Shown in pieces: positions 19,696-28,116 of a DNA stretch of 64,000 nucleotides. Each line of letters starts with the position of its first letter. Position 1 is the stretch's first letter. Where the stretch lies: contig NZ_JAMFKN010000006.1 of assembly GCF_023487995.1 (NCBI RefSeq), positions 62,001 through 126,000 of the forward strand, read 5' to 3'. Origin of the DNA: Thermohalobaculum sediminis (GTDB taxonomy: Bacteria; Pseudomonadota; Alphaproteobacteria; Rhodobacterales; Rhodobacteraceae). Both the position numbers and the translations under genes were made by a program. The notes beneath the pieces were generated by a model. That model made no database searches, was not told the origin of the DNA, and saw only the letters and a list, made by a program, of their open reading frames with translations.

Positions 19696-20295
19696 ATGGC
19701 ATCCCCCCTGACCAAGCGGGTTCTGGCCGAGGCGCTGCCCGGCGGAGAGGGCGCGGCCCTGCGCGCCAAGCAGGTTCTGCTGGTGGCATTCGGCGTGGCG
19801 GCCCTGGCGGTCGCGGCCAAGATCAAGGTTCCGTTCTGGCCGGTCCCGATCACCATGCAGACCTTCGTCGTTTTGACCATCGGCGCGGCCTACGGGCTTC
19901 GGCTGAGCGTCGGCACGGTGCTGGCCTATCTGGCAGTGGGCGCGCTCGGCTTCGATGTCTTCACCTCGTCCTCGGCCGAGTCGCACGGGATCGCCTACAT
20001 GCTGGGCGGCACCGGCGGATACTTGCTGGGCTTCGTGCTCGCGGCGGGTCTCCTCGGGGCGCTCGCGCGGGCGGGCTGGGACCGCAGCGTCGGGCGCATG
20101 GCGCTGGCGCTGGTGCTCGGCAACCTCGCGATCTACGTGCCCGGCCTGCTGTGGCTGGGCCAGCTCTATGGCTGGGACAAACCGATCCTCGACTGGGGCC
20201 TCTACCCGTTCCTCGCGGGCGACGCGCTGAAGCTTGCGCTCGCGGCGCTGCTGATTCCGGCAGCGTGGCGCATGGTCGGCGACGCCCGGCGCTGA
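19696..20295 (+). CDS. bioY: Biotin transporter BioY (ECF S-component)
   Basis: A 199-residue integral membrane protein that binds biotin for uptake, alone or with an ECF module (BioMN), which is not in the window. Family marks are KIKVPFWPVPITMQTFVV, the GGTGGYLLGF motif and the final membrane region with FLAGDALKLALAALL; about six membrane segments are expected. GGAGGA at 19683-19688 sets the start. It is divergent from the long membrane protein and 59 bases ahead of the HDAC-like gene. Confidence 0.94.
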   Translation: MASPLTKRVLAEALPGGEGAALRAKQVLLVAFGVAALAVAAKIKVPFWPVPITMQTFVVLTIGAAYGLRLSVGTVLAYLAVGALGFDVFTSSSAESHGIAYMLGGTGGYLLGFVLAAGLLGALARAGWDRSVGRMALALVLGNLAIYVPGLLWLGQLYGWDKPILDWGLYPFLAGDALKLALAALLIPAAWRMVGDARR

Positions 20296-20354
20296 GCGCG
20301 GGGCACGCAGGATCTGCGCGGCCCGTCCATGCGGGCCGCGTGTCCCACGGCGCG

Positions 20355-21257
20355 ATGCTGCCCATCGTACATCACCCGGACTACCAGGCGCCGCTGAGGC
20401 CCGGGCACAGCTTTCCGATGTCGAAATACGGCTATCTGCGCGACGCCCTGTCGCGCAGGGGGCTGCTCGTGCCGGGCCGGTATCTTGCGCCGGCCCCCGC
20501 GACGGCCGCGCAGGTCGCACTGGCGCATGACGCCGGATACGTGGCGCGGGTCCTCGACGGGCGGCTCGCGCCCGAGGAGGTGCGGCGCATCGGCCTGCCG
20601 GCAAGCGAGGCGGTGGCGCGGCGCGCCCGGCTCTCGGCCTCGGGCACGCTGCTGGCGGCATGGCTCGCGCTCGAGCACGGGATCGCCGCGAATTCCGCCG
20701 GCGGCTCGCATCACGCGGGGCCCGACGGCGGAGCGGGCTACTGCGTCTTCAACGACGTCGCCGTCGCCATCCGGAACCTGCGCGCGCAGGGCTTTGCCGG
20801 GCGCATCCTCGTGATCGACGCGGACGTGCATCAGGGGGACGGAACCGCCCGGATCTTTGGCGGCGACGCCAGCGTGTTCTGCCTCTCGGTCCATGCGGCG
20901 AAGAACTTTCCGGCGAGGAAGGCGTGCTCGGACCTCGACGTGGCGCTGCCCGACCGGACGGGCGATGGCGACTACCTCGCGGCGCTGGGCGCGTCGATGG
21001 CGCAGGCGCTGGCTGCATCGGCGCCGGCGCTGGTGTTCTACAATGCCGGCGTCGATGTCTGGGAGGGCGACCGCCTCGGACGCTTGGCCGTCTCGATGGC
21101 GGGGCTGCGCGCGCGCGAGCGTCTGGTCATCGACGCCGTGCGCGCCGCGGGCGTGCCGCTCGTGATCGTCATCGGCGGCGGCTACGACAGCGACCCCATG
21201 CGGCTGGCCGAGCGTCACGCGATGGTGTTCGAGGAAGCGGCGCGCGCCGCCGCCTGA
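20355..21257 (+). CDS. Histone deacetylase-family amidohydrolase (acetylpolyamine amidohydrolase-like)
   Basis: A 300-residue arginase/deacetylase-fold hydrolase. The catalytic His pair is at 119-120 (GGSHHAGPD), zinc ligands Asp157 and His159 (DADVHQGDG) and Asp234 (AGVDVWEGD), and the C-terminal GGGYDSDP is present. Bacterial members deacetylate acetylpolyamines or acetyl-lysine-like amides. It starts 59 bases after bioY and is convergent with a polyamine permease gene, so acetylpolyamines are an attractive but unproven substrate. ATG 20355 gives family length; upstream in-frame sequence is bioY in another frame. Confidence 0.88.
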   Translation: MLPIVHHPDYQAPLRPGHSFPMSKYGYLRDALSRRGLLVPGRYLAPAPATAAQVALAHDAGYVARVLDGRLAPEEVRRIGLPASEAVARRARLSASGTLLAAWLALEHGIAANSAGGSHHAGPDGGAGYCVFNDVAVAIRNLRAQGFAGRILVIDADVHQGDGTARIFGGDASVFCLSVHAAKNFPARKACSDLDVALPDRTGDGDYLAALGASMAQALAASAPALVFYNAGVDVWEGDRLGRLAVSMAGLRARERLVIDAVRAAGVPLVIVIGGGYDSDPMRLAERHAMVFEEAARAAA

Positions 21258-21263
21258 GCGGCC

Positions 21264-22067
21264 CTACTGCGCCGCCCTAAGCCGGTTGGCCTCGGCCCGC
21301 TTCAGCGCCAGCGACCAGAAGATCGTCCCCATCGCGACAAGGCCGATCAGGATGGTGGCGATGGCGTTGATCTCGGGCGTCACGCCGAGGCGCACCGACG
21401 AGAAGATCTTCATCGGCAGCGTTGTCGAGCCCGGCCCCGAGGTGAAGCTCGCGATCACGAGGTCGTCGAGCGAGAGCGTAAAGCTCAGGAGCCAGCCCGA
21501 GATCACCCCCGGCATGATGAGCGGCAGGGTGATCCGGCGGAACACGGTGGCAGGGCGCGCGCCCAGATCCTCGGCCGCCTCCTCGACCGACTGGTCGAAG
21601 CCGGCAAGCCGCGCCTGGATCACGATCGCGACGTAACACATCGAGAACGTGGCATGCGCGATCACGATGGTCACGAAGCCGCGGTCCATCGAGACCGAGA
21701 TGAAGGCGAGCAGCAGCGACAGCCCGGTGATGACCTCGGGCATGACCAGCGGCGCCAGCACCATGCCCGAGAACAGCGTCCGCCCGAGGAAGCGCGGCAC
21801 GCGCGCCAGCGAATAGCCCGCCATCACGCCCAGCACGGTCGCCAGCGTCGAGGCTGTCGCCGCCACGGTGGCCGAAACCCAGGCGGCATCGAGCAGCGCG
21901 GTGTTCGACCACAGCTCGACATACCACCGGGTCGAGAAGCCGCCCCAGACCGTGACCAGCTTCGAGGCGTTGAAGGAATAGAGCATCAGGATGAGGATGG
22001 GCGCGTAGAGGAACGCGAAGCCCAGCGCCATCGCGCCTTTCAGGAACAGCCCCGGTCCGCGCCGCAT
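21264..22067 (-). CDS. potC: Spermidine/putrescine ABC transporter permease PotC/PotI-like
   Basis: A 267-residue inner-membrane permease with six predicted membrane segments and the EAA loop seen as EEAAEDLGARPATVFRRITLPLIMPG (cytoplasmic coupling to the ATPase, about residues 165-190). The N-terminal YAPILILMLYSFNASK is typical of PotC/PotI. Its start ATG overlaps the stop of the upstream permease gene by one base (TGATG on the minus strand), so both permeases are co-translated. Substrate assignment as polyamine follows from the whole transporter set. Confidence 0.9.
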   Translation of the reverse strand: MRRGPGLFLKGAMALGFAFLYAPILILMLYSFNASKLVTVWGGFSTRWYVELWSNTALLDAAWVSATVAATASTLATVLGVMAGYSLARVPRFLGRTLFSGMVLAPLVMPEVITGLSLLLAFISVSMDRGFVTIVIAHATFSMCYVAIVIQARLAGFDQSVEEAAEDLGARPATVFRRITLPLIMPGVISGWLLSFTLSLDDLVIASFTSGPGSTTLPMKIFSSVRLGVTPEINAIATILIGLVAMGTIFWSLALKRAEANRLRAAQ

Positions 22068-22972
22068 CAGCCCGTCCCCTCGCGCCGCGCATATCGCTGG
22101 AAGATCATGATCGGCACCACCAGCACCATCAGCAGCAGCACGGCGACCGACGAGGCAAGCGGCCAGTCGCGGTTCTGGAAGAACTCGTTCCACAGCGTGC
22201 GGCCGATCATCTGCGTCGACGACCCGCCCAGCAACTCGGGGATGACGAACTCGCCCACCGCCGGGATGAAGACGAGGAAGCAGCCGGCTGCGATGCCCGG
22301 CATGCTGAGCGGCAGGGTTACGCGCCAGAAGGTCGTGAAGGGGCGCGCGCCGAGGTCGGCGGCGGCCTCGAGCAGGCTCTCGTCGAGCTTCTCGAGCGTC
22401 GAGTAGAGCGGCAGGATCATGAAAGGAAGATAGCTGTAGACGATGCCGATATAGACCGCGGTCGGCGTGAAATGGATCTGCAGCGGCTCGGAGATCACGC
22501 CGGTCCACAGCAGGAAGGCGTTCAGGATGCCCTCGGTCTTGAGGATGCCGACCCACGCGTAGACCCGGATCAGGAACGACGTCCAGAACGGCAGGATCAC
22601 CAGTGTCAGCAGCGCTCCGCGCCAGTTCCGCGACGAGCGCGCGATGCCATAGGCCATGGGATAGCCGATCAGCAACGCGATCAGCGTGGACAGCCCCGCG
22701 ACCTTGAGCGAGTTGAGATACGAGTCGATGTACAGCGGATCGTCGAACAGGAAGCTGTAATTCCCGAGATTGGGTGTCGCGAGATGCGTGAGCGCCGCGC
22801 CCATCGAGTCCCAGACCGGCGTGTAGGGCGGCTGCGCGATCGCCGTCGTGCTGATCGAGATCTTGAGCACGATCAGGAAGGGCGCGAGAAAGAAGGCGAT
22901 CAGCCACAGATAGGGGATCAGGATCGCGGCGCGCCGCCCCCAGCCCGAATGTCCAACCGCCTGTCCCGCCAT
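22067..22972 (-). CDS. potB: Spermidine/putrescine ABC transporter permease PotB/PotH-like
   Basis: A 301-residue inner-membrane permease pairing with PotC. It has the N-terminal membrane segment ILIPYLWLIAFFLAPFLIVL, the conserved LNSLKVAGLSTLIALLIGYPMAY and the EAA loop LLEAAADLGARPFTTFWRVT. The ATG at 22972 is preferred; an in-frame GTG at 22984 would add four residues, and neither has a strong Shine-Dalgarno. It is divergent from the binding-protein gene at 23167. Confidence 0.9.
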   Translation of the reverse strand: MAGQAVGHSGWGRRAAILIPYLWLIAFFLAPFLIVLKISISTTAIAQPPYTPVWDSMGAALTHLATPNLGNYSFLFDDPLYIDSYLNSLKVAGLSTLIALLIGYPMAYGIARSSRNWRGALLTLVILPFWTSFLIRVYAWVGILKTEGILNAFLLWTGVISEPLQIHFTPTAVYIGIVYSYLPFMILPLYSTLEKLDESLLEAAADLGARPFTTFWRVTLPLSMPGIAAGCFLVFIPAVGEFVIPELLGGSSTQMIGRTLWNEFFQNRDWPLASSVAVLLLMVLVVPIMIFQRYARREGTG

Positions 22973-23077
22973 TCCCCGACGCACTCCCGCCCCGCCGCAG
23001 AAGCGGCCTGCCGCCCGAGCCTAGAGCGGCCGCAGCGGCGCTTGCAAGCCTGTTCCGCACCGCGGCATTTAGACCTT

Positions 23078-23091
23078 GCAAGGGCCCTTGC
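23078..23091. promoter_or_regulatory. 14-bp palindrome in the potB/potF divergent region
   Basis: GCAAGGGCCCTTGC is a perfect 14-base palindrome in the 194-base gap between the divergent transporter halves. Its central position makes it a candidate operator for a shared regulator; no regulator gene is adjacent. Confidence 0.4.
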
Positions 23092-23166
23092 GGGCGTTAA
23101 GCTGCCGCCGGAAACAGGCTGCGGATGGCCCAGCGGCCCCCAAACAGAAGATCGGGAGAGGTGATC

Positions 23167-24252
23167 ATGACGCGATTTCTGACCGGCACGGCGCTGGCTC
23201 TGATGCTGGCTGTTCCGGCCGGTGCCCAGGACCGGGTCGTCAATGTTTACAACTGGTCGGACTACATCGACGAGGAGATCCTCGCGGAGTTCACAGCCGA
23301 GACCGGGATCAAGGTCGTCTATGACGTCTTCGACTCGAACGACATCCTCGAGACCAAGATGCTGGCGGGATCGTCGGGCTACGACGTGGTCGTTCCCACA
23401 GGCGGCTTCCTGCAGCGCCAGATCCAGGCGGGCGTGTTCCAGAAGCTCGACAAGTCGAAGCTGCCGAACCTTGCCAACATGTGGGACCGCATCTCGGAAC
23501 GGACCGCGAAATACGACCCGGGCAACGAGTATTCAATCAACTACATGTGGGGCACCACCGGGATCGGCTACAATGTCGATGCGGTGAAGGCACGCCTCGG
23601 CGCCGAGACGATCGACTCGTGGGAAGTGATCTTCAATCCCGAGCTGATCGCGAAGTTCGCCGATTGCGGGATCCATATCCTCGACGCGCCGGACGAGATG
23701 ATCCCTGCGGCGCTCAACTACATGGGCAAGGACCCCGACTCGAAAAACGTCGACGACATCCGCGCGGCGGCCGAACTGATCGCAAAGATCCGGCCCTCGG
23801 TCACCAGCTTCAACTCGTCGCCCTACATCAACGCGCTGGCCGACGGCGATGCCTGCCTGGCGGTGGGCTGGTCGGGCGACGTGCTGCAGGCCCGAGACCG
23901 CGCGGCCGAGGCGAACAACGGCGTGACCGTCGAATACGCGATCCCGAAGGAAGGGGCGCTCATGTGGTTCGACCAGATGGCGATCCCCTCGGACGCTCCG
24001 CACCCCGAGGAGGCGCACATCTTCCTCGACTACATCATGCGCGCCGAGGTTGCGGCCAAGGCGTCGAACTACGTCTACTACGCCAATGGCAACAAGGCGT
24101 CGCAGCCGCTCCTCAACGAGGACGTGATCGGCGACCCGGCGATCTACCCGTCCGCCGAGACGGTCGAGAAGCTCTACGTGACCTCGCCCTACGGCCCGGC
24201 CGAGCAGCGCGTGCTGACGCGCGAGTGGACCCGGATCAAGACCGGTTCGTGA
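23167..24252 (+). CDS. potF: Periplasmic polyamine-binding protein PotD/PotF-like
   Basis: A 361-residue periplasmic binding protein. A Sec signal peptide (MTRFLTGTALALMLAVPAGA, cleavage after AGA at about 20) is followed by the family opening VVNVYNWSDYIDEEIL and segments such as YDVVVPTGGFLQRQ and YMWGTTGIGYNVD, which form the polyamine site in PotD/PotF. GGGAGAGG about five bases upstream selects ATG 23167 rather than an in-frame ATG at 23125. It leads an operon with the ATPase gene; a very stable hairpin separates the two, a common way to keep binding protein in excess. Confidence 0.93.
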   Translation: MTRFLTGTALALMLAVPAGAQDRVVNVYNWSDYIDEEILAEFTAETGIKVVYDVFDSNDILETKMLAGSSGYDVVVPTGGFLQRQIQAGVFQKLDKSKLPNLANMWDRISERTAKYDPGNEYSINYMWGTTGIGYNVDAVKARLGAETIDSWEVIFNPELIAKFADCGIHILDAPDEMIPAALNYMGKDPDSKNVDDIRAAAELIAKIRPSVTSFNSSPYINALADGDACLAVGWSGDVLQARDRAAEANNGVTVEYAIPKEGALMWFDQMAIPSDAPHPEEAHIFLDYIMRAEVAAKASNYVYYANGNKASQPLLNEDVIGDPAIYPSAETVEKLYVTSPYGPAEQRVLTREWTRIKTGS

Positions 24253-24260
24253 CAGCCTGT

Positions 24261-24290
24261 GCGCGCCGGGCCCAGTCGGGCCCGGCGCGC
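24261..24290 (+). terminator. Intra-operon hairpin between potF and potA
   Basis: A perfect 13-bp stem (GCGCGCCGGGCCC at 24261-24273, complement at 24278-24290) with the four-base loop AGTC starts nine bases after the potF stop. It has no T-run. Likely effect: partial termination or 3'-end protection so that binding protein exceeds ATPase. Confidence 0.6.
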
Positions 24291-24313
24291 GCCCCTTCCG
24301 ATTGGAGGCTGCC

Positions 24314-25447
24314 GTGGCGGTTGCCGAGAAGCGCGACACCCCCCTCAAGCCCTGGCGCGATCCAAGCGCCGTGCCGCATCTGAAAATCGTCGACCTCGTT
24401 AAGCGCTTCGGCGAGACGGTCGCGGTCGATCACGTCTCGCTCGACATCTACCGCGGCGAGTTCTTCGCCCTGCTGGGACCATCGGGCTGCGGCAAGACCA
24501 CGCTGCTGAGGATGCTCGCGGGGTTCGAGACGCCCGATTCCGGCCAGATACTGCTGGGCGGCGAGGACCTCTCGCGCATCCCGCCCTACGAGCGGCCGGT
24601 GAACATGATGTTCCAGAGCTATGCGCTGTTCCCGCACATGACGGTTGAGCAGAACATCGCCTTCGGCCTGCAGATGGAGCGCATGCCCCGTCCCCAGATC
24701 CGCGAGCGCGTGGCCGAGATGCTGGCGCTGACGCGGCTCGAGAAGTTCGCGCGGCGCAGGCCCGACCAGCTTTCCGGCGGGCAGCGCCAGCGGGTGGCGC
24801 TGGCTCGCGCGCTGGCCAAGAAGCCCAAGCTCCTGCTGCTGGACGAGCCGCTCGGCGCGCTCGACCGCAAGCTGCGCGAGGCCACGCAGTTCGAGCTGGT
24901 GAACATCCAGGAGACACTCGGCCTGACCTTCGTGATCGTCACCCACGACCAGGAAGAGGCGATGACGGTCTCGACCCGCCTCGCGGTCATGCGCGACGGC
25001 AAGGTTGCGCAGGTGGGTGAGCCGCAGGAGGTCTACGAGGCCCCGGCCTCGCGCTACGTGGCCGACTTCATCGGCGACGTCAACGTCCTGACCGGCGGCG
25101 TGCGGGGCGACGGGACCATCGATCTCGCCGCCGGCGGCACCGCGCAATGTCCCGCCGCGGCGTCACGGAGCGAGGGCACGGCCGTCGAGCTTGCGCTGCG
25201 GCCCGAGAAGATCTCGCTTTCCCGCGCAGGCGAGGGCGAGGCGGCGGGCGTCAACGAGATGGTGGGCCACGTCGAGGACATCGCCTATCTGGGCGACATG
25301 TCGATCTACCATGTCCGGGTCACGCCCGATCTGAGGGTCAAGGTCGCGCGGACGAACCGGCTGCGCGCGGCCGAGCGCGAGATCACCTGGGGCGACCCGG
25401 TTCGGCTGGCCTGGGACGCTTCGGCGCTGGTGCTGCTGCAGGAGTGA
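24314..25447 (+). CDS. potA: Polyamine ABC transporter ATP-binding protein PotA/PotG-like
   Basis: A 377-residue cytoplasmic ATPase energising polyamine import. Walker A GPSGCGKTT is at residues 55-63, signature LSGGQ at 153-157, Walker B LLLLDEP with Asp177-Glu178, and the H-loop THDQEEA follows. A C-terminal TOBE domain (RPEKISLSR, about residues 285-370) is present. The GTG at 24314 is chosen because GGAGG (24304-24308) lies five bases upstream; a TTG at 24302 overlaps that sequence. The genes for the permeases are on the opposite strand beyond potF. Confidence 0.93.
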   Translation: MAVAEKRDTPLKPWRDPSAVPHLKIVDLVKRFGETVAVDHVSLDIYRGEFFALLGPSGCGKTTLLRMLAGFETPDSGQILLGGEDLSRIPPYERPVNMMFQSYALFPHMTVEQNIAFGLQMERMPRPQIRERVAEMLALTRLEKFARRRPDQLSGGQRQRVALARALAKKPKLLLLDEPLGALDRKLREATQFELVNIQETLGLTFVIVTHDQEEAMTVSTRLAVMRDGKVAQVGEPQEVYEAPASRYVADFIGDVNVLTGGVRGDGTIDLAAGGTAQCPAAASRSEGTAVELALRPEKISLSRAGEGEAAGVNEMVGHVEDIAYLGDMSIYHVRVTPDLRVKVARTNRLRAAEREITWGDPVRLAWDASALVLLQE

Positions 25448-25641
25448 CGTTGCAAGGCGCGTGGTGTCTCGCGTGAGGTGCGGCTCAAAATTCTGATCTA
25501 AAACGAATATCCCGAGAAGGTGCTCCCCCGGCGGCATGGGGCCTCCGGCGAAATCCGCACAACCTTGAGGTGTATCAAGGCACAGCCCCGGCCAGCGTGC
25601 AGACTGCATGGCGCAAACCCATCCGAGGAGGGAGAACCGCC

Positions 25642-25845
25642 ATGAGCGTCGCACGCGTGACCGAGATCACATCGGCGTCGAGCACCAGCTTCGAGGATGC
25701 GATCGTCAAGGGGGTCGAACGCGCCTCCAAGACGTTGAAGAACGTCAAGGGTGCCTGGGTCCAGGATCAGACCGTCGCGGTCGAGAACGGCCGGATCGCC
25801 GAGTATCGCGTCAACATGAAAGTGACATTCGTTCTTGAGGATTGA
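25642..25845 (+). CDS. Dodecin (flavin storage protein)
   Basis: A 67-residue protein of the dodecin family, which forms hollow dodecamers that bind flavin (or CoA) pairs and buffer free flavin in the cytoplasm. The family pattern VARVTEITSASSTSFEDAI and KNVKGAWVQDQ, with Trp39 positioned to stack on the flavin, is clear; the chain ends VNMKVTFVLED. GAGGAGGGA ends nine bases before ATG 25642; the frame is open upstream but without family sequence. It stands alone between the potA end and a convergent gene. Confidence 0.93.
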   Translation: MSVARVTEITSASSTSFEDAIVKGVERASKTLKNVKGAWVQDQTVAVENGRIAEYRVNMKVTFVLED

Positions 25846-25896
25846 CCGCAAGACGTCGGCGGCGCGCGCCAACGCGCGCGCCGCGCGCCGTGCCGG

Positions 25897-26382
25897 TCAG
25901 AAGGGGGCGGGCAGATGCCCGCGGGGGGCAACCTGCCCGGGGCTGCCGCGTCCCGGCGCCTGCTGGGGTGCATGGCGGGGCCGCCCGGCGAGGGGCGCGA
26001 GCCCCGTGCGGCGCATCCGGGCCGCGCGCAGGGCGCGGCGGACGGCGTGGCCGCTCAGCCCGTCGCTCGACATCACGAGGCGGATGAGCGGGTCGGCGAG
26101 CAGGTCGTCGACGGGGGGCTTGCCCGGCCGCGGGAGGGGCGCGCGGTCGCGCAACAGCGCCGCCCGCAACTCGACCCAAGCGACGGTGAGCACCTCGGCG
26201 GCATCGTCCGTGCCCAGATGGAGACGCACCTCGGTCGCCGGCGCCTCGGGCATCGACACGTCGTCGAGGAAATGTTGCCGCCACTCGATCAGGTAGTCGC
26301 CTGCCGGCAGCACCCGGTCCGCACCCGCAAGTTGCGCGGGCCGCGAGAAGCTAAGCGTGGTCTTCCTGAGTTCGTCTGCCAT
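25897..26382 (-). CDS. Conserved-looking hypothetical protein (161 aa)
   Basis: Not recognised. The first 75 residues (MADELRKTTLSFSRPAQLAG, PAGDYLIEWRQHFLDD) look like a folded beta-rich domain with a pattern of a short binding module; the middle is helical and the last 35 residues are Arg/Pro/Gly-rich and probably disordered. A plausible Shine-Dalgarno AAAGGG lies upstream of ATG 26382, and upstream sequence becomes AT-rich as expected for a promoter. It is convergent with dodecin. Function unknown. Confidence 0.6.
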   Translation of the reverse strand: MADELRKTTLSFSRPAQLAGADRVLPAGDYLIEWRQHFLDDVSMPEAPATEVRLHLGTDDAAEVLTVAWVELRAALLRDRAPLPRPGKPPVDDLLADPLIRLVMSSDGLSGHAVRRALRAARMRRTGLAPLAGRPRHAPQQAPGRGSPGQVAPRGHLPAPF

Positions 26383-26808
26383 GAATCACCCTTTCGGAGC
26401 TTCAAGGGCTTGTGAAAACTCGAAAAACACCGATTGAATGGGGAACGCCACACGGCAGGGAAAGTATGTGGCGTCGCGCCCGGCGACGCAAGGCCGATTT
26501 TACATGAAATTTTATTTGCGATTTAATGTCATCCGAGAAAACGCGAGAGAGTATAAGGAAGAAATTCTTGCCGGTGACGGGCAATGTCGCGGGCCGCCGG
26601 GCAGTTCGCGCGTAAGTTGCGCGGGCAGGCTGGGCGTGTCCCGGCCCCGTATCATCTTGGGACAGGCGGCTCCGGACTTCGCGGCACGGCCGGGCGCGGG
26701 CGGACATGCGCGTCGTGACCCGTCCCGTTCCTTTGTGCGTCGCCGCGAGCGGCCCCGGCGCGCCGCGCCAATTCTTGATCGCGCGGGGGCCGCAGGCGCG
26801 AGGGCATG
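26383..26808. other. Gene-free stretch, partly AT-rich
   Basis: No gene is supported here. Bases 26400-26580 are much richer in A and T than the surroundings (for example ACATGAAATTTTATTTGCG) and probably contain the promoter of the minus-strand gene ending at 25897; a TATACT-like box can be read on the minus strand near 26552-26557 but has no good -35 partner. The right half is GC-rich without recognised features. Confidence 0.5.
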
Positions 26809-26837
26809 AAAAAAGCCCGCGCGGGGACGCGCGGGCT
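26809..26837 (-). terminator. Intrinsic terminator of the cold-shock gene
   Basis: On the minus strand a 9-bp stem (AGCCCGCGC at 26814-26822 pairing with 26829-26837, loop of six bases) is followed by a run of six T (complement of the A-run 26809-26814). It lies about 50 bases after the cold-shock gene stop: a textbook intrinsic terminator. Confidence 0.9.
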
Positions 26838-26888
26838 TCGTGTGACCGCCAGGGCGCCGCGCCGTCGGCGCGCGCCCGTCGCGGCAGG

Positions 26889-27098
26889 TCAGTCGGCGAG
26901 CTGAAGGTTGCCGGCCGACTGGCGGCCGTCGCGGCCGCTCTCGATGTCGAAGGTCACCTTCTGGCCGTCATCGAGACGGTCGATGCCCGCGCGCTCGAGA
27001 GCCGAGATGTGGACGAACACGTCCTTCGAGCCGCCCTCGGGCTGGATGAAGCCGAAACCCTTGGTGGCATTGAACCACTTCACAGTGCCCTTGGCCAT
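26889..27098 (-). CDS. cspA: Cold-shock domain protein (CspA family)
   Basis: A 69-residue single cold-shock domain, a nucleic-acid chaperone that melts RNA structure. RNP1 (KGFGFI, residues 13-18) and RNP2 (VFVHI, 27-31) are present, as is the opening [17 protein letters not shown] lies ten bases before the ATG on the minus strand. Transcription ends at a strong intrinsic terminator. As with other csp genes the upstream untranslated region may be long, but no promoter could be fixed. Confidence 0.96.
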   Translation of the reverse strand: MAKGTVKWFNATKGFGFIQPEGGSKDVFVHISALERAGIDRLDDGQKVTFDIESGRDGRQSAGNLQLAD

Positions 27099-27494
27099 GT
27101 GAATGTCTCCTTTGTGTGTCGCTGCCCGCAACATGCGGCAGCCCGGCGCAGTCATGACAAGATCGAGTGACTGAAGCCGGTTAGGGAGACAGCGGTTCGA
27201 TAGAGATAACGTCGCGCGCCATACATGGGCCTTTCGGGGCGGGATTGCAAGGGAATTGCGCGGAGAGGGCGGTGCGGTGCGGCGGGAGTCGTGAGTGCCG
27301 GCATGCCCCTGCGGCTTGCTTCGGCACCGGCGCCTCGTTGGCTGTGCCGGACCGCGGGCATTGCGCCTCGACGCAGGCGGTCCCGGGCGCGGGGCCCTCG
27401 GCGCCACGGGGCGGGAGCGGCCGTCACGAAGGACGGGGCGAGGGAAGTGCCGATGGATAGGGCGGGCGGACCCGCCCCATGCATCGCGTGGGTG
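27099..27494. other. Gene-free stretch upstream of cspA
   Basis: 396 bases without a supported gene between two minus-strand genes. It should contain the cspA promoter and long leader. A 7-bp stem-loop (GGGCGGG at 27460-27466, CCCGCCC at 27471-27477, loop CGGA) lies 18 bases after the stop of the gene at 27495 and may end its transcript. Confidence 0.5.
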
Positions 27495-27842
27495 CTACTT
27501 GAGGGCAGCCTGGACCATCATCTGGCCGACTTTCGCCTGCTTCAGGTAGATGTCGAGGCCGGCCTTCGTGTCGTCATGCACGCCCTTCACGCACTCCTTC
27601 TGCGCCCTTGTAAGGATGTGAATGAGGTCCTTGTACATTACCTCGACGTTCTCGAGCTTGAACCCGGTCTCCTTCGCGCGCTGGAGGTTGGGCAGGCCGT
27701 TCGGGCCGATAAAGGCTGTCCGGATCTTGTGCAGAGCCTGAATGACATCCTTGTTCATCTTGAAAAGCTTCGGGGCTCTCGACTCCCACCACTGGGGGTC
27801 GAAGCCCTTCTTGGTGATATCGGAATGATCGGATTTCTTCAT
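27495..27842 (-). CDS. Lysine-rich hypothetical protein (115 aa)
   Basis: Not recognised. A soluble, probably all-helical protein, basic and rich in Lys and Met, with MKKSDHSDITKKGFDPQWWES at the start and a C-terminal helix DIYLKQAKVGQMMVQAALK. AAGGGGA about six bases before ATG 27842 supports the start, and the codon use is less GC-extreme than its neighbours, which could mean relatively recent acquisition. It lies next to the decayed region at 28117-29422. No function can be given. Confidence 0.65.
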   Translation of the reverse strand: MKKSDHSDITKKGFDPQWWESRAPKLFKMNKDVIQALHKIRTAFIGPNGLPNLQRAKETGFKLENVEVMYKDLIHILTRAQKECVKGVHDDTKAGLDIYLKQAKVGQMMVQAALK

Positions 27843-28116
27843 GCGGATTCCCCTTCCGGTTCCGCCGCCCGGCAGTTCCAGCCCTCCTCCGGGGGACCGC
27901 GAGGCGACGCGGAAGGGTAGGGGAGATCGGGAGATTTTCTTAAGGGAATCGGGCGATGCGGATCGCGGGCGATCAGGGCGGGGGTCATGTGGGCCGTGCG
28001 GGCCGGTTCGAGATGGGACCGCGGTACCCGAGACTCTGGCGTGAGGCGCGCCCGGACATCGGTTCGGTGGACCTGTTTCCGCCCCGAGCGGGCGAAGCCC
28101 CGGGGCCGAAGCCGAC

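Noticed and set aside
20355..21257. Calling the HDAC-like protein a histone deacetylase
   Set aside because: The fold and zinc site support a deacetylase, but bacteria lack histones; an acetylpolyamine or other acyl-amide substrate is more reasonable.
23160..23170. GGTGATCATGA at the potF start as a third GntR operator
   Set aside because: Only the TGATCA core matches TTGTGATCACAA; the flanks differ and it overlaps the ribosome-binding site and start codon.
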